Source: Diatrype stigma
Taxonomy: Eukaryota > Ascomycota > Sordariomycetes > Xylariales > Diatrypaceae
Direction of reading: 5' to 3'
NCBI GenBank assembly: GCA_022225965.2
Contig: JAKJXP020000127.1
Span: forward strand, 49,189 to 113,188
DNA: 64,000 nucleotides
In this document: positions 33,921-45,986 of the stretch, piece after piece
Position numbering within the stretch: the stretch's first letter is position 1
Layout: each line of letters begins with the position of its first letter
The notes under the pieces: generated by a model
The model's input: the letters and a program-made list of their open reading frames with translations, nothing else
What the model was told of the DNA's origin: nothing
Databases searched by the model: none
Program-made: the position numbers and the translations under genes

Positions 33921-35207
33921 TTACCTCCTTCCCCTAGTGGAGGACTCCCCGCGACGTTCGGCGTCAAGAAGAGCATCGAACTCTTTCTGGGCCTGGTCCT
34001 TCTCGTAGTTTCTCCTCTCCTTCTCCTCGTCCTGCTTGGAATACGAGAACTGCTCGGTGCCCCGTGCCCCCTCTGCCGTGTTCGGCGCCTTGTCCTGGCG
34101 CAGCTGGGCCCAGCCGCTTTCCCGGCCCGAAGAGTCCCCCTTCGCGAAGCTGCCCGAGGCCCCGGATCCAGACTGCGCCTGTTGCCTGATCCTGTCCCAA
34201 GACGACACGCCGCCCGAGCTTTGCTGCCGTGCTGCCGCTTCAGCACGCCGCGCCGCTGGTGAAACTGGGGAAGCGTCGTCCTCGAACGGGTCGGCGTCCC
34301 AGCTCGGATTCTCCGCGGGATAAGCCGGAGGAGTGGATCCCTTAGGCTCCTGTGCCGGTGCTTGCGCAGTGTCCCACTGTGGCGGCTCCGGGGCGGACGC
34401 CGTGTCATTTCCTACTGTTTGCGATCGAGGGTATGACTGGGGCTGGGGTACTGGGGGCAATGGTGAACCCGAATAGCCAGCCTGCCTCTCAATAGAGGAC
34501 GGTTGAGAGGCCCCGGGCGGTCCGGGAGTTTTTATGTTTCTCCTGATGGCTGCTCTGGTGTCTTGCATCAGGGCGTTTAAACAGGGGTCTCTTTGCAATC
34601 TTACGCCGAAAGTCATCGCGGACATGGATTCGAAGAGCGCGAAAGACGCGACGAAGGTGAAAGGGTAGTAGGCAAGGAAACGAACAAAGTGCCAGTGAGC
34701 GGTGGCCTTTATGCCCCGGAATAGAGGGAAAGACCGTGCCGGGAACACGGCAGGGTCAAAATAGCTCGGCTTCGGCTGGAAGAAGGGGAACCGGAAGGTC
34801 CGTCTGCCGTTGACGGTTGCGGCCGCCGCGCCAGTGATTGCAATGGGCTCTATCCAGACATGTCTCGAGACAGAGTGGGCAGCATGTTTGCTCACCGCAT
34901 CCACCTCCTCCGCAGTCAGGCGTCGGTCGGAGCCGTGCGCGGCTGCCACGACGTGCCTGAGGATGAACATGACGCGGCGCCCTTCCGAGAAGAAGAAGGG
35001 GCGGGGCAACGAGAAAGTACCAGCCAGCAGCTTGTCGAAGGGGATCGTGGCACCATCTTCGAAAAAGCGTTTTTCGACCGCGCGCTGTGCCTCCGGCGAG
35101 ATATATGGCCACCTGCTATGGTGAAAAGATGGGGAGGCGACTGAGGAGTCGTCGTTGTATTCCCCAAATGACGACCTGCCGCCGTCGTCGTCGTCGCTGG
35201 TATTCAT
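33921..35207 (-). CDS. Conserved-looking membrane-associated protein of unknown function
   Basis: Single frame of 428 aa from ATG 35207; the frame is open 27 codons further upstream to 35288, but that extension is low-complexity and His-rich. I do not recognise the family. What is visible: an acidic N-terminus (MNTSDDDDGG); a region (about 35-215) of globular composition with WPYISPEAQRAVEKRFFEDG, a hydrophobic FFFSEGRRVMFILRHVVAAA segment, and WHFVRFLAYYPFTFVASFAL-FESMSA, a probable membrane segment or hairpin followed by VRLQRDP. The C-terminal half (about 230-428) is disordered, Pro/Ser-rich, with SSWDRIRQQA and GWAQLRQDKA motifs, and ends in a charged, probably coiled-coil helix (KQDEEKERRNYEKDQAQKEF) with a basic tail. 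This layout would suit an organelle membrane protein with a cytosolic tail. It is divergent from DNA2. Confidence 0.75.
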   Translation of the reverse strand: MNTSDDDDGGRSSFGEYNDDSSVASPSFHHSRWPYISPEAQRAVEKRFFEDGATIPFDKLLAGTFSLPRPFFFSEGRRVMFILRHVVAAAHGSDRRLTAEEVDAVSKHAAHSVSRHVWIEPIAITGAAAATVNGRRTFRFPFFQPKPSYFDPAVFPARSFPLFRGIKATAHWHFVRFLAYYPFTFVASFALFESMSAMTFGVRLQRDPCLNALMQDTRAAIRRNIKTPGPPGASQPSSIERQAGYSGSPLPPVPQPQSYPRSQTVGNDTASAPEPPQWDTAQAPAQEPKGSTPPAYPAENPSWDADPFEDDASPVSPAARRAEAAARQQSSGGVSSWDRIRQQAQSGSGASGSFAKGDSSGRESGWAQLRQDKAPNTAEGARGTEQFSYSKQDEEKERRNYEKDQAQKEFDALLDAERRGESSTRGRR

Positions 35208-35666
35208 TTTGCCCTTCTCTCCTCTCCTCGGGGCGTAGGCATGTGCATGTATGTGTACGTGCGCGAAGAGGAAGCAGCGGCGCAACAATACCGGGACTCA
35301 ATATCCTCAATTCGGTACTAGTTGCCCGGTAAGGAGCGAGAATGTCAGATGGGTACCAGGTAGGTAATGAGGTCAGAGGTTCCCGTCCGGCCGTCCCAGG
35401 AATAGGTCCGGAACTAAGTGGATCATGGGCATGCATGGAAAGGGAGCTTGGGCCATCTGATGTATGACCGACCACCTTCCACCTGCCATCTGCCCACCTG
35501 CATGAATGATATGAGCAGGCGGGGTATTCCGGTATTCCAGCCACAGCTCCCCTCAATTAAGGTTTAATTAAGGTTGGTCGGAATGTGGCTCGTCGTGTTT
35601 TGTCGCGTTTTATTGATCGGGGGGTGGCCCTAGCGGTACCTAAGACGTCGCGCTTACTTCACTTTG

Positions 35667-35672
35667 ACGCGT
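35667..35672. promoter_or_regulatory. Candidate MluI cell-cycle box (ACGCGT)
   Basis: ACGCGT within GACGCGTC, about 610 nt upstream of the DNA2 start. In yeasts this element binds MBF and drives G1/S expression of replication genes, which would suit DNA2. A 6-mer is expected by chance about every 4 kb, so support is weak. Confidence 0.25.
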
Positions 35673-35896
35673 CTCGCACAAACCCGAAGTGTTTGTTCAA
35701 GGTTGGCAAGTACCGGATATGGGAACTACACCTGCCTCCTACTGACCTCCAGCTACTCACTTACGTACATTTTTGGTGTCAATTGGATCGAAAGAGTCAA
35801 GGACCAAGCGTTTACCTCGTACCTGCCATCGCTATATTCGAACCCCTCGATAGGTTCCAACATCTTAACTTTACTTTTGGTTCGGTTCCCGGAGTG

Positions 35897-35927
35897 ATAT
35901 CGCATATCGCATATCGCATATCGCATG
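35897..35927. repeat. ATATCGC tandem repeat
   Basis: Four tandem copies of ATATCGC upstream of DNA2, in intergenic DNA. Confidence 0.85.
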
Positions 35928-36282
35928 CCGCCAAATTCCATCGGTCCCACGATTCACTATCTATCGACCTTCGTGGCTCATCAAGTCTTGCTTTCCTTCT
36001 TCTAGCTTAAAGGCACTTAATTGTAATTTTGTCTTTTGGAAGCACGGGCGAGTTGTTGGCAGCCAGCCTCGGTCAACTCGATTCGAGCTCGCAATACGAT
36101 CTATATCTCGACAACCAACGTATTGTACTGAAGAGTAGATCTTGTTTCTATAGCGCACTATACCCGGCCATCCTTACCTGCCACCCAATTGTATGGGTGA
36201 CCATCATTCACCCTGATGGATGAAACCCCGTCGTGAACCGGTCAATTCGAATATAGAAGTTGCATCTTCTCGTGAACCCATC

Positions 36283-39200
36283 ATGCCTCTGCAAAAGTCT
36301 TTCTCCGATCAAAACCATTCATCCCGAGTAAGTGCTGGCAAGGAAGTCTTGTACCCTACCTTTCATGCCCTTTGCGACAACGGGGCGCAATGCGTGGAAG
36401 TACATTCCTGACCAGAGTATAGAACCGACCACAATGGAGCAGGTCGAAAAGCCATTCGACGGCCAATCCTACTGCCACGCGAAGCAGGCCGGCTAAGCCA
36501 CTTGAGCCTGTCTCTGAAATGACTAAGAACAAGCTGAACGCTTTCAACTTCGCCCCTGCCGTCAAATCGAACACAACCGAAACACCGTCAGGCAACGAGA
36601 ACCTCACTGCGCAGGATGATGATGACGAGTCTACATCCGTCGGCGAGGTATCCCTACCCGAGGCGGAGAGAAGCTCTGGCACTTCCGGTAGTAGGTTGGC
36701 ATGGCACGACCTCATTGGCGCGCCCCAACAGAAAGACGACCAGCAAGATGTCACCCCGAATGAACGACTTTCGTGGGACACAGGACACGGCCAATCATAC
36801 AAAGCTTCTCCTATGATATCGCGCAAGAGGGGCAAGAAGCGAGCTCGTAGTTCATCGCCCACCTCATCACCCACGAAATCCAAGTCCAATACCCCTGTAG
36901 TAAACGTGAAGAAGCTGGCCGAGGCACTCAAGTCACCTCACGCCGACCCTGCCCTCGAGCTTTGGGACCGTTTCTCTTTGAGTGGTTCTACATCCGCCAC
37001 GCCTCTAGGCGCAAATAATCCTGCCCTGGCTCAAATAATGGCATCATCTTCCCCTCGACCGTCGAAAATGCTTGGCGCTATACCGGCCGAGGGGGGGTTG
37101 CGAAGGACCACCAGTTGTGGTGCACAGTGGCCAAAACGCCGGAGAACCGATCGGACAGAACCCCTAGAGCCTTTAGAGGTCATGGTCGAGGAAAGTCCAA
37201 GTGGTGCCTCCAAATCATCTATGGTCAATGCCCTGTTGAAAAGCGTCACGGGCGAGATCAATAGATCTAAAGTGGTTCGCCAGGAGATCTTGAAGTCGCC
37301 TTCACCAAAGAAGACACGGCGCCATCCCACTCCTTCAGCTCCCAGCTCTCCAAGCCAACCCCCACCCTCGTCGCCCTTGAAACGGGCTTCGCCGTTACTA
37401 GATGAAACGGACAATAGCAAGCAAGGGCAGGTAGACCCTATCCTGAGAGATAGTAGCGCCTCGGACTATGGAGATGATGATTTTGACGATGATGCATTCA
37501 TGGAGCTGGATGCTAGTCTTGCCGTTCCAGGTGGAGAAGTTGACGACGGAGACGCAACATTGCTCGCAGTAGCACCACCGCCCCCAGATACGGGGCAGCA
37601 GACGGGCCAATCCGCACTTGATGATGATCTAGATGCTTTCGAAGATGAGTTTGCGGATCTTGATGACGATGTGTTCGCTGTGGCAGAAGACTTGATCTCA
37701 CAAATCGAGTCTAATCACACTCCCACAAGCAATGCGGATACCTTACCTGAGCCGGTTGTTGCGCCGCAAAACCAAGTCGACGTTATCAGCGAAGATGCGA
37801 CGGAAGATCTGTATGGGGACGACTTTGGTGGTGATTTTGATTTTGAAGCCGCTGAGATAGCTGCTACACAATCTGCCAAGCAGACACAGTTGAGCGGATC
37901 GTTACCTCCTGTACGTAGGCGGCATTAAAAATAAAGCGGTGCGCGTGCTAAGACTATGTGTAGCCTACCTATAAGCCAAAGACCATCCAACGGTATCTCG
38001 TGACCAAGGTCCTCCAGAGCCAGTATACGGATGATCGCGGCAGAGAATCGCTAGAAAAGGTAAAGAACCCACCTAGATGCTTGATGTGTGCAAATGCTTA
38101 CCAAAACTAGGTGCTGCTCGTCCAGGTCGATCGAAGTACTACCATGAAAATGATACATCTTCGGGGCGACTGGGTTGACACTCCGGCCAGTGACAAAGCT
38201 TATGTCCACGTTATTGGAGGGTTCGAATCGTCTGGGCAGTGCATCATCGACAACTCTCAGAACATACTTATATTGCATCCAGATCAGTTAATATCAGCTA
38301 CAGTGGTGGCCGACAGCTTCACCTGTATGCGTCGCGCCGTTCTCCAGGATCGCGTCAAAGCAACGAGCGACAAGACGCCTCCTTTGGTCTATGGTACTTT
38401 GCTCCATGAGATCTTCCAAGAAGCACTCACATCCAACCAATGGAGTCTCGAATTTCTGGATTCCGTCATTTGTCGCATCACCGAAAGGCATGTCGAAGAC
38501 TTGTATACAATCAAGGTTTCTTTACCAGATGCCCGGGAACATCTGCGGTCCAAGATGACAGAATTGAAGCACTGGGCAGCTGCCTTCGTCTCCCCCTATC
38601 CTCGGGTAAGCTTTCCAGTTATTAAAAGGAACTTCATAGCCACAGAGTCCACTAACAGATATTAGCCTGATGCTGTTGTCCAAGGGAGGAACGGGGATAA
38701 AGCAAACATGTGCATTAGCAAGTTGCTTGACGTTGAAGAGCACGTCTGGTCTCCGATGTATGGAATGAAGGGTAATATCGACGCGACAGTCCAGGTTACT
38801 ATGAAGGATGGTCCCCAACGTCGTACCCTAACGGTCCCATTTGAAGTGAAGACCGGAAAGAACGCCACCAGCAACCATCAAGCGCAAACCTCTTTGTACA
38901 ACCTCCTATTATCAGACAGGTATGACATTGAAATCGCGTACGGCATTCTATACTATATGGAAACATCTCAAACCATCCGGATACCGACTATTCGCAACGA
39001 GCTTCGGCATATGATAATGCAGCGCAATCAACTGGCTTGTTACGTTCGAGAACGCAGTGTTCAGCTCCCACCTATGAAACGAAGCACCAACACATGCGAT
39101 AAGTGCTATGCCAAGGCATCTTGTTTCATATACCACAAACTTGCAGACGACGGAAACGAAGAGACCAGCGGCATGAAGGGTAAATTTGAGGAAGTTGTCC

Positions 39201-41467
39201 AACATTTGACGCCGACTCACCGGGAGTTCTTCCTAAAATGGGAAGATCTCTTAACCAAGGAGGAAAAGCAGAGCCAAAGACTGCGCCGAGAACTGTGGAC
39301 GATGTTGAGCAGCGAGAGAGAGAAGGTTGGTCGCTGCTTTGGCGATGTCATCATTGAAGAAGGCTCGGCGTCAGAGGATGTTGGCAACCCCAAGATAAAC
39401 CGATATCGATACACCTTTGTCAAAGAGAACACAAGTCCGGGATTTTCGTTTCTTGACTCGCAGCTTGCGACAGGAGAACCCATTGTGGTTTCGGATGAGA
39501 AAGGCCACTTTGCTTTGGCCCTCGGCTTCGTTACCTCTGTGCGAAAGCACAAGATTAGCGTAGCTGTTGACCGTCGTCTACATAATGCTCGTATACGCCA
39601 ACCAGGGTTTGATGAGACCAAGAACCAGGTGTTCGCAAGTATCATGGAAGTTGTACCTGAGGGGGCGACACCTGCAGAATCACAGGGCAGAATCAAAGCG
39701 GCACCAGTCAAATACCGGGTTGATAAGGATGAATTCAGCAGCGGCATGGCAACTGTCCGCAACAACCTGGTTCAGGTAATGGCCAATGATGTATTCGGCT
39801 CAAAAGCAATTCGACGACTAGTGGTTGATTTGGCACCACCCAAGTTCAAGACAATCACAACGCAGTACACACTCGCCGACCAAGGAAGCCTCAATGTCGA
39901 TCAGAGGGCGGCTATCGCGAAGGTCATGAGCGCCAATGACTACGCTCTCGTCCTGGGCATGCCTGGTACCGGCAAGACAACCACTATTGCTCATATAATT
40001 CGTGCTCTTGTCTGCCAGGGCAAAAGCGTGCTGCTCACTTCATATACTCACTCTGCCGTTGACAATATCCTTTTAAAGTTGAAAAACGACCAGATCCCTA
40101 TTTTGCGACTCGGCGCGCCGGTAAAGGTTCATCCCGAAGTCCAGGATTTTGCTGTTCTGGCTGGACAACCAAAGAATAGTTTCGAAGAGATTCGGAGTGC
40201 CTGGCACGAAACGCCCATCGTGGCGACTACATGTTTGGGCGTCAATCACCCGGTATTTAGTGAGCGGACTTTTGATTACTGCATCGTCGACGAGGCATCT
40301 CAGATCACATTACCCATTTGTCTTGGTCCGATCCGGATGGCGCGCACTTTCGTCTTAGTCGGAGATCATAACCAACTACCCCCCCTCGTCCAGAACGAGG
40401 AAGCACGTACTGGGGGGCTCGATATTAGTCTGTTCAAACTCCTCTCCGACACACACCCAAGTTCAGTTGTAAACTTGGAACATCAATATCGAATGTGTGA
40501 GGATATCATGGCACTGAGTAATACACTCATCTATAAAGGCCGGCTCAAATGTGGCACGGAGGCTCTTCGCAATCAGAAACTCGACGTGCCACATATGGAG
40601 GCTCTCCAGCACAGACACTACGATTCCAATACAATTCTCCGACCAGGGACGCCTCGGTCTATTTGTACAGGATGGTCTACTGAGAACTGTTGGCTACGCA
40701 GTCTGATAGATCCCGAGGCTCGAGTCCTCTTTGTCAACACTGATTCCTTGCCATCGTCGCGAGAAGAAGCCAAGGGAAACCGAATCGTGAATCCGACCGA
40801 AGCACGCATCGTAACTCAGCTCGTCGATGCTCTTCTCGATGTTGGCGTTCCCGCCAGTGAAATTGGTGTCATGACACATTACCGCTCTCAGCTTTCGCTG
40901 CTGAAGCATGGACTCCGTCGCCATGGCAGCAGCATCGAACTCCACACGGCAGATCGGTTTCAGGGGCGGGACAAGGAAGTGGTCGTGTTAAGTCTAGTGC
41001 GGAGCAACGAAGCCTGCAATATTGGCGATCTGCTCAAAGACTGGCGGCGGATCAATGTCGCGTTCACGCGCGCGAAGACCAAGCTGCTGGTCGTAGGAAG
41101 TCGAGACACGCTGAAAGGGAGCGGCGAACAAGAGATGCTAAGCAAGTTCGTGAAGCTCATGGAAGAGCGCGAGTGGGTTTACGATCTCCCGTCTGATGCT
41201 CTAGACGTCCATTTCTTCGACGATAGTGCCACCCAATTGACCGCTACCTGCGGCCTCAAGACGGAAAAGCGGACGGTCAATGACAGAAGCAGCCCAAAGA
41301 AGACGGTGCGCTCGTCGCTCAAGAGCACCCAAGCTGCTCTTCAGGGAAAGGAAAACCAAGGGCCAGGTGTAGGAGGCCCAAGGAAGGCAAAGGTCACCGA
41401 TAGGGCGTTGCTGAAGGGACAGCCCATTCTACGAGATATTTGGAACGATATAGCAGACGATATATAG
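36283..41467 (+). CDS. DNA2: DNA replication ATP-dependent helicase/nuclease DNA2
   Basis: Five exons, 36283-36327, 36423-37910, 37964-38059, 38111-38605 and 38666-41467, give 1641 aa. Dna2 trims long Okazaki-fragment flaps and resects double-strand breaks in the nucleus. The N-terminal 500 residues are disordered with acidic patches; LEPVSEMTKNKLNAFNF is the usual N-terminal signature. Then TIQRYLVTKVLQ and VLLVQVD enter the nuclease domain. The 4Fe-4S cysteines are Cys615 (SFTCMRRAVLQD), Cys852, Cys855 and Cys861 (CDKCYAKASC), and the nuclease Lys770 lies in FEVKTGK. The superfamily 1 helicase domain has Walker A GMPGTGKTTT (about 1139-1148), Walker B DEAS, VGDHNQLPPLV, EHQYRMCEDI and the C-terminal DRFQGRDKEVV...RRINVAFTRAK motifs. 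Exon 1 (MPLQKSFSDQNHSSR) is short; an in-frame ATG at 36220 is an alternative start. The basic C-terminal tail resembles that of other mould Dna2 proteins. Confidence 0.95.
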
Positions 41468-41844
41468 GTTAGGAGCGGTGGAGAAAAGGTTTGGAGCGTC
41501 GTGCGTGCTTTGGACAGCGGGAGTTGGCTCTTGGCATCATGCATCATAGTTTAGGAGTATCGGTCGTGAATAGCATAATTAGATGGATGTCTCCGATGCT
41601 TTGGGAAATACTTGAGATTTGTGTCATGGATACGATTGGTATTTGACTCCTGTGAATTGTACATCAAACCTGGGCACAGCACTTTGGGGAACGCCTCACT
41701 GTGGGGGGGCCGTTATCTGATCATAGTTTCAGTGGGTAAGAAGAGGCTGCGACTAGACTGACTATCTAACCACCCTCGCACTTGTAACATCTTATATCAG
41801 TTCCAAGCCAGGCACCGGAACCATTTGAGATTCTTATTCTTGGA
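41468..41844. other. Short intergenic region between DNA2 and antiporter
   Basis: 377 nt holding the DNA2 3' flank and the antiporter promoter. Nothing else is seen. Confidence 0.6.
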
Positions 41845-43997
41845 ATGGCCACGTCCTTGCCTTACCAAGAACCTTCGATCACCGAGATCCTGACCCTGTC
41901 TTCGTTCCTGCTGGCCCTCAACGTCGTGAACGCGGTGCTGGACAGGACGCTCTACTGCGGCCTCGTGGGCCAGGTCCTGCTCGGCGTCGCCTGGGGCACA
42001 CCCGGCGGGAAATGGCTCTCCAGCTCCGGCTCTGACCCCAGCCCCTCCTCCTCCGGTCTGGATCTAGAGCGCGCCGTCGTCCAGCTCGGCTACCTCGGCC
42101 TGGTCCTTCTCGTCTTCGAGGGCGGGCTGTCGACCTCCGTCCGGAGCATGCGAGCCAACCTGCTCCTGTCCGTCTGCGTGGCGCTGACCGGCATCGCGGC
42201 CCCCATCGCCCTGTCGTTCGCGGCGCTCCCGCCCATGCTCGGGGGTGCCACCAGCACCAGCCCCGCCCAGTCGTTCGCCGCCGGCGCCGCCCTGTGCTCG
42301 ACGAGCCTCGGCACCACCTTCGCGGTGCTCGGCGCCAGCGGCCTGGTGCCGACGCGCCTCGGCTGCGTGCTCACCACCGCTGCCATGATGGACGACGTCG
42401 TCGGTCTCGTCATGGTCCAGGTCGTCGCTAGCCTAGGCTCTTCTTCTGCTGCTTTCTCGGCAGCTGATACGGTGCTGCGTCCCGTGCTGGTCTCGGCCAC
42501 GTTTGCCGTCGTGCCGTTCTTGGCGTGTCGCTATGTCGTGCGCCCTTCCGTGGCATGGTTGGCGCGGCTGCGTGTCGAGAATGAGACCGTGGCGACAATG
42601 TTGTCGTCGCTACGGCAGGGCAGTAGCAGTATGAACGGGACCAGGCGAATACAAGGCGCGTTCGTGGTCCACACGGGCCTTCTGCTCGCCTTGGTCGCTG
42701 GTGCGAGTTTTGCGGGCGCCTCGGTGCTTCTGGCTGCTTATGTGGCGGGCGTCGTGATTGCTTGGTGGGATGCGGAGGAGGAGTCGGCGGTTGTCCAACG
42801 AATACCTGCGAACGACCCTGCCGTGTCAGATAGTAGGCACGCCGGTAACGTGCCTGCTGTTGGGGAGGTAGTAGAACCGGGGGCTGATGGAGAAGCAACA
42901 GCGACCACCTCGACGGCTGAGACTCATATTGCGACTACTACTAATACTACTAATAACTCTACGACACATCGAGATCGAGATCGGCAGCAGGAACTTAGGG
43001 CGGGGAGTCACTGCGCCCTGGAACCCGCTTCGACGGTGGCACCAAGGCAGGCCAGGGGCGACGAGGAAGCTCGGACGACAGGTCTTGTAGTATACGAACA
43101 TTACTATTCTCAGGCTGTCAAACATATCCTGAAGCCCTTTTTCTTCGTAAGCTCGGTGGTCTATTTACACTCTTCCCCCCCCCTTTTTCTTCTTCCTCTC
43201 AGTTATTTCAACTTTCTAGACTGACAGCAGCATGTATCAAATAGGCATCCATCGGATTCTCGATACCGGTATCGCAGATGTTCGAGCGTTCCATCCTCTG
43301 GCGCGGCATCGTTTACGCCGTCCTCATGATGATTGGGAAGCTGTTCTGCGGCATATGGCTGGTGCGGTTCCCCCTATCTCCTTTGGTGGGCGCGGCAGCT
43401 GGGAAGAAAGGGGTGGTGTCGTCGTTCATCTCCTCCCAATATCACGCTTTACTGTCCGTGGTTCGAAGAGGCGGGGGTGCCGCTGGCACGCAGCAACAGC
43501 AACAACAAGAGAACCGTCCCGAGAACAATAACAAGATTAATGGTCGACGACAACAGGACACGGAAGGTGATGCTCCGGTACCTCTAGGATCGCGAAACCA
43601 GGCCTCCCAGACACAACCACCACCGCCGCCGCCCCAAAGCCCGCCAGCGAAGCCGCTGTCTCTATACCCAGCTGGGATCATTTCATTCGCGATGGTCGCC
43701 CGAGGGGAGATTGGGTTTCTGATCTCTGCCGTGGCAGAAAGCAACGGGGTGTTTCAAAACACATCCGAAAAGGGGGAGGGTCGCTCCGGTGCCGGTTCCG
43801 GCTCCGGCTCCGGCCCCGCTTCGGAGCTTTTTCTCATCGTCACGTGGGCCATTGTGCTGTGCACTATCATCGGACCGGTCTGCGTCGGGCTATTGGTCAG
43901 GAGAGTCAAGAGGCTCGAGAATACGAGCTCCGCCTCTTCGGGCGCGGGCGGATCCTTTCCGCGGAGAGACGTCCTCGGCGTTTGGGGTGTGAGCTAA
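41845..43997 (+). CDS. Monovalent cation:proton antiporter (Na+/H+ exchanger family)
   Basis: Two exons, 41845-43146 and 43245-43997, give 684 aa. The family exchanges Na+ or K+ for H+ across the plasma or an organelle membrane and controls pH and salt tolerance. The N-terminal domain has about eight hydrophobic helices, including GLVGQVLLGVAWGTPGGKW, GLVLLVFEGGLSTSVRSM and MMDDVVGLVMVQVV. The tandem Asp183-Asp184 pair in that helix is typical of electrogenic CPA2 exchangers. After LLAAYVAGVVIAWWD comes a hydrophilic loop of about 110 residues (roughly 310-420). The chain then resumes with HILKPFFF, the intron, ASIGFSIPVSQMFERSI-LWRGIVYAVLMM and a second low-complexity loop of about 90 residues. 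It ends with PAGIISFAMVARGEIGFLI and FLIVTWAIVLCTIIGPV. The two long loops split the usual C-terminal helices. Which cation is carried cannot be decided. It is tandem with DNA2 at 377 nt. Confidence 0.88.
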
Positions 43998-44572
43998 GCA
44001 GGCCAGACAGAGGAGGGGCAGAACAGGACATGACACAGCACAACACAACACAACATTACACAGGTTAGGACCATGTCATGGTAAATTCAGCCTGGGGCTC
44101 TCAGATGCTCCCAAGTTATCAAGATCTACGTTTCGAATCGTCGGCGGCATACTACAGACGCTATTATGTGTATTGACGCAGCGGCCAACTCGTTGATCGA
44201 ACGAGCGATGCGGACTACCTACTACCTATAGTACGAATGCCATGATACCTACATATTGCGCGACGACCGTGAGGGAATTTGCCGTACCGCTAGGAAAGGC
44301 AACATCGTCAAAATAGCATTACAACTAAATTAGGAGAAATCTTGTTTCACCAGGAAAGACATCGCGGCGCGTACGTAAAGGAGCACGCTTCGAGCCAGTG
44401 GACTGATTCACGACTATTTCGCTAAACTCAAGCCGACGGCTAGGCCAGAAAATATCTATGTATATACATGCCTGCGTAAAAACGGGGGGGTTATGGGCAA
44501 TCAGTGCTGGTTGCGGAGATGTTGAGAGTAACTGAGTCGAGTTCTGTCCTCGATCTACACAGCAATTGCCTA

Positions 44573-44594
44573 CCTACCTACTTCGGTAGGTGGG
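44573..44594. repeat. 9-bp hairpin with cUUCGg tetraloop
   Basis: CCTACCTAC (44573-44581) pairs with GTAGGTGGG (44586-44594), one pair being U-G wobble, around the loop TTCG. In RNA, C(UUCG)G is an exceptionally stable tetraloop. Confidence 0.8.
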
Positions 44595-45918
44595 ATGGCG
44601 ATTGGTGACGGAGCATGATCCGCAGACTGACCGACTGTTACTTGTTAGTGTTAGTGAATTTCGTTGCAAGACTGCGAGTTGCGAGACTGCAAGTTGCGAA
44701 ACTGCATCTCAGCTAACCAGGAAACTAGTTAGCTCATTGGAAAGAAGATGTAGTAAGGAGGCGTTGTGTGGTGGGATGTTGACGATTCAAGCTTCTGTGG
44801 TGGTCGTGTCATGCTGGATCTGGGTTTGTTGTTATTTTTCTTCTTTTCATTTTCATTTTCATTTGTTTTGTTTCTTTCTTCCCGTCTTTCTTTCTTTTAG
44901 TTGGATCCTCTCTCTCTGTCTTGCCTCTCCTCCCCCTCCTCCTCTCCTCCATGCCATCCCTCCCATGGACAACGTAATGCGTGGAAGCCAGCCCCACGGC
45001 CTAGAACCCTGAGCGGGTTACCTAACACTAACTATAGCTAACTGCTCGACCTTTCACACGCACCTCGGAGGCGGTGTTCGCGTGTCGCATGTTTCGCTAT
45101 CCATCCTTTTGCAGTCGATTTCCCAAAGGGGAACACCCGTGAGCCTCTGGTTGGCTGCGCTGGGGAGCTAAGAGGTGGGGCTGCCGGGGCGCCGACTCCA
45201 AAGGCTCCAACCGCCAGAGACGAAGAGGAAACTTTATTATTTGTCGTGCAGAAGCGAGTCAGCCGAGAGGACCGGAGGAGGGAGACCTGGGAGCGTTCAG
45301 CCAGATAGCTTTTCAGGTTGCCGCTCTGCTGCTGCTACATAGTACGTGCTACCTATGTACTATGCATGTATTGTAAGTAGGGATGTATGCGTTTGTACCG
45401 CTGGGTGGGTAAGCCGCAGCGGGAAGACGTTGTTTGATTTGCTTGCCAATCGCATTCAATCACTACCTACACGTACGGGACTACAGGGTTACGGGGCCCT
45501 CGAAACCAAGTGACGAATAAGATCTACGAATTTGGGTGTGACCCAGTGAGAGCGTTGGCATATGTATAGCGGAGGAATTGCTCGCGTGTGTATCGCTGTA
45601 TTCGTAATGTCGCAGTAAACCAACAGCAAGAACACCACGACCATAGTTATCTTGTACCTTGTCCTTGTCTCGCGACACTCAAACTTTGGAAGAGAAACAT
45701 GTTTGCCCAAAAAAGTAATGTAGCTTGGTGATAGAATCGATAGAATCGGATCCCTAATGAACATTGGTCTCGGTAGGAATTGGCATAGTCATCAAGGGCT
45801 ATAAAACATGAAGAATATGGGTTTGAATGTACATACAACATGGTAGTAGCGGTAGTAGCATGCAGTCGGCAGTGTAGGCTAAAGACAGCTATTGGTTAAA
45901 TCGTAACCCCACCACCCA

Positions 45919-45986
45919 CTTCCACTCCCACTCCCACCACCACCACCACCGCGCACCACCACACCACCACCACCACCACGCCACCT
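45919..45986. repeat. CCA/CAC trinucleotide repeat
   Basis: Interrupted CCA/CAC repeat in intergenic DNA. Confidence 0.85.

Larger units (their letters stand above)
35208..36282. other. Divergent promoter region between unknown membrane protein and DNA2
   Basis: About 1.1 kb with no supported gene; it should hold both promoters. It contains an ACGCGT element at 35667-35672, the ATATCGC repeat at 35897-35927, and an upstream in-frame ATG at 36220 that could extend DNA2 by 21 residues. Confidence 0.55.

Noticed and set aside
44590..45012. 140-codon plus-strand open frame with hydrophobic stretch
   Set aside because: The apparent membrane segment comes from a TTTTC/CT-rich simple-sequence tract.
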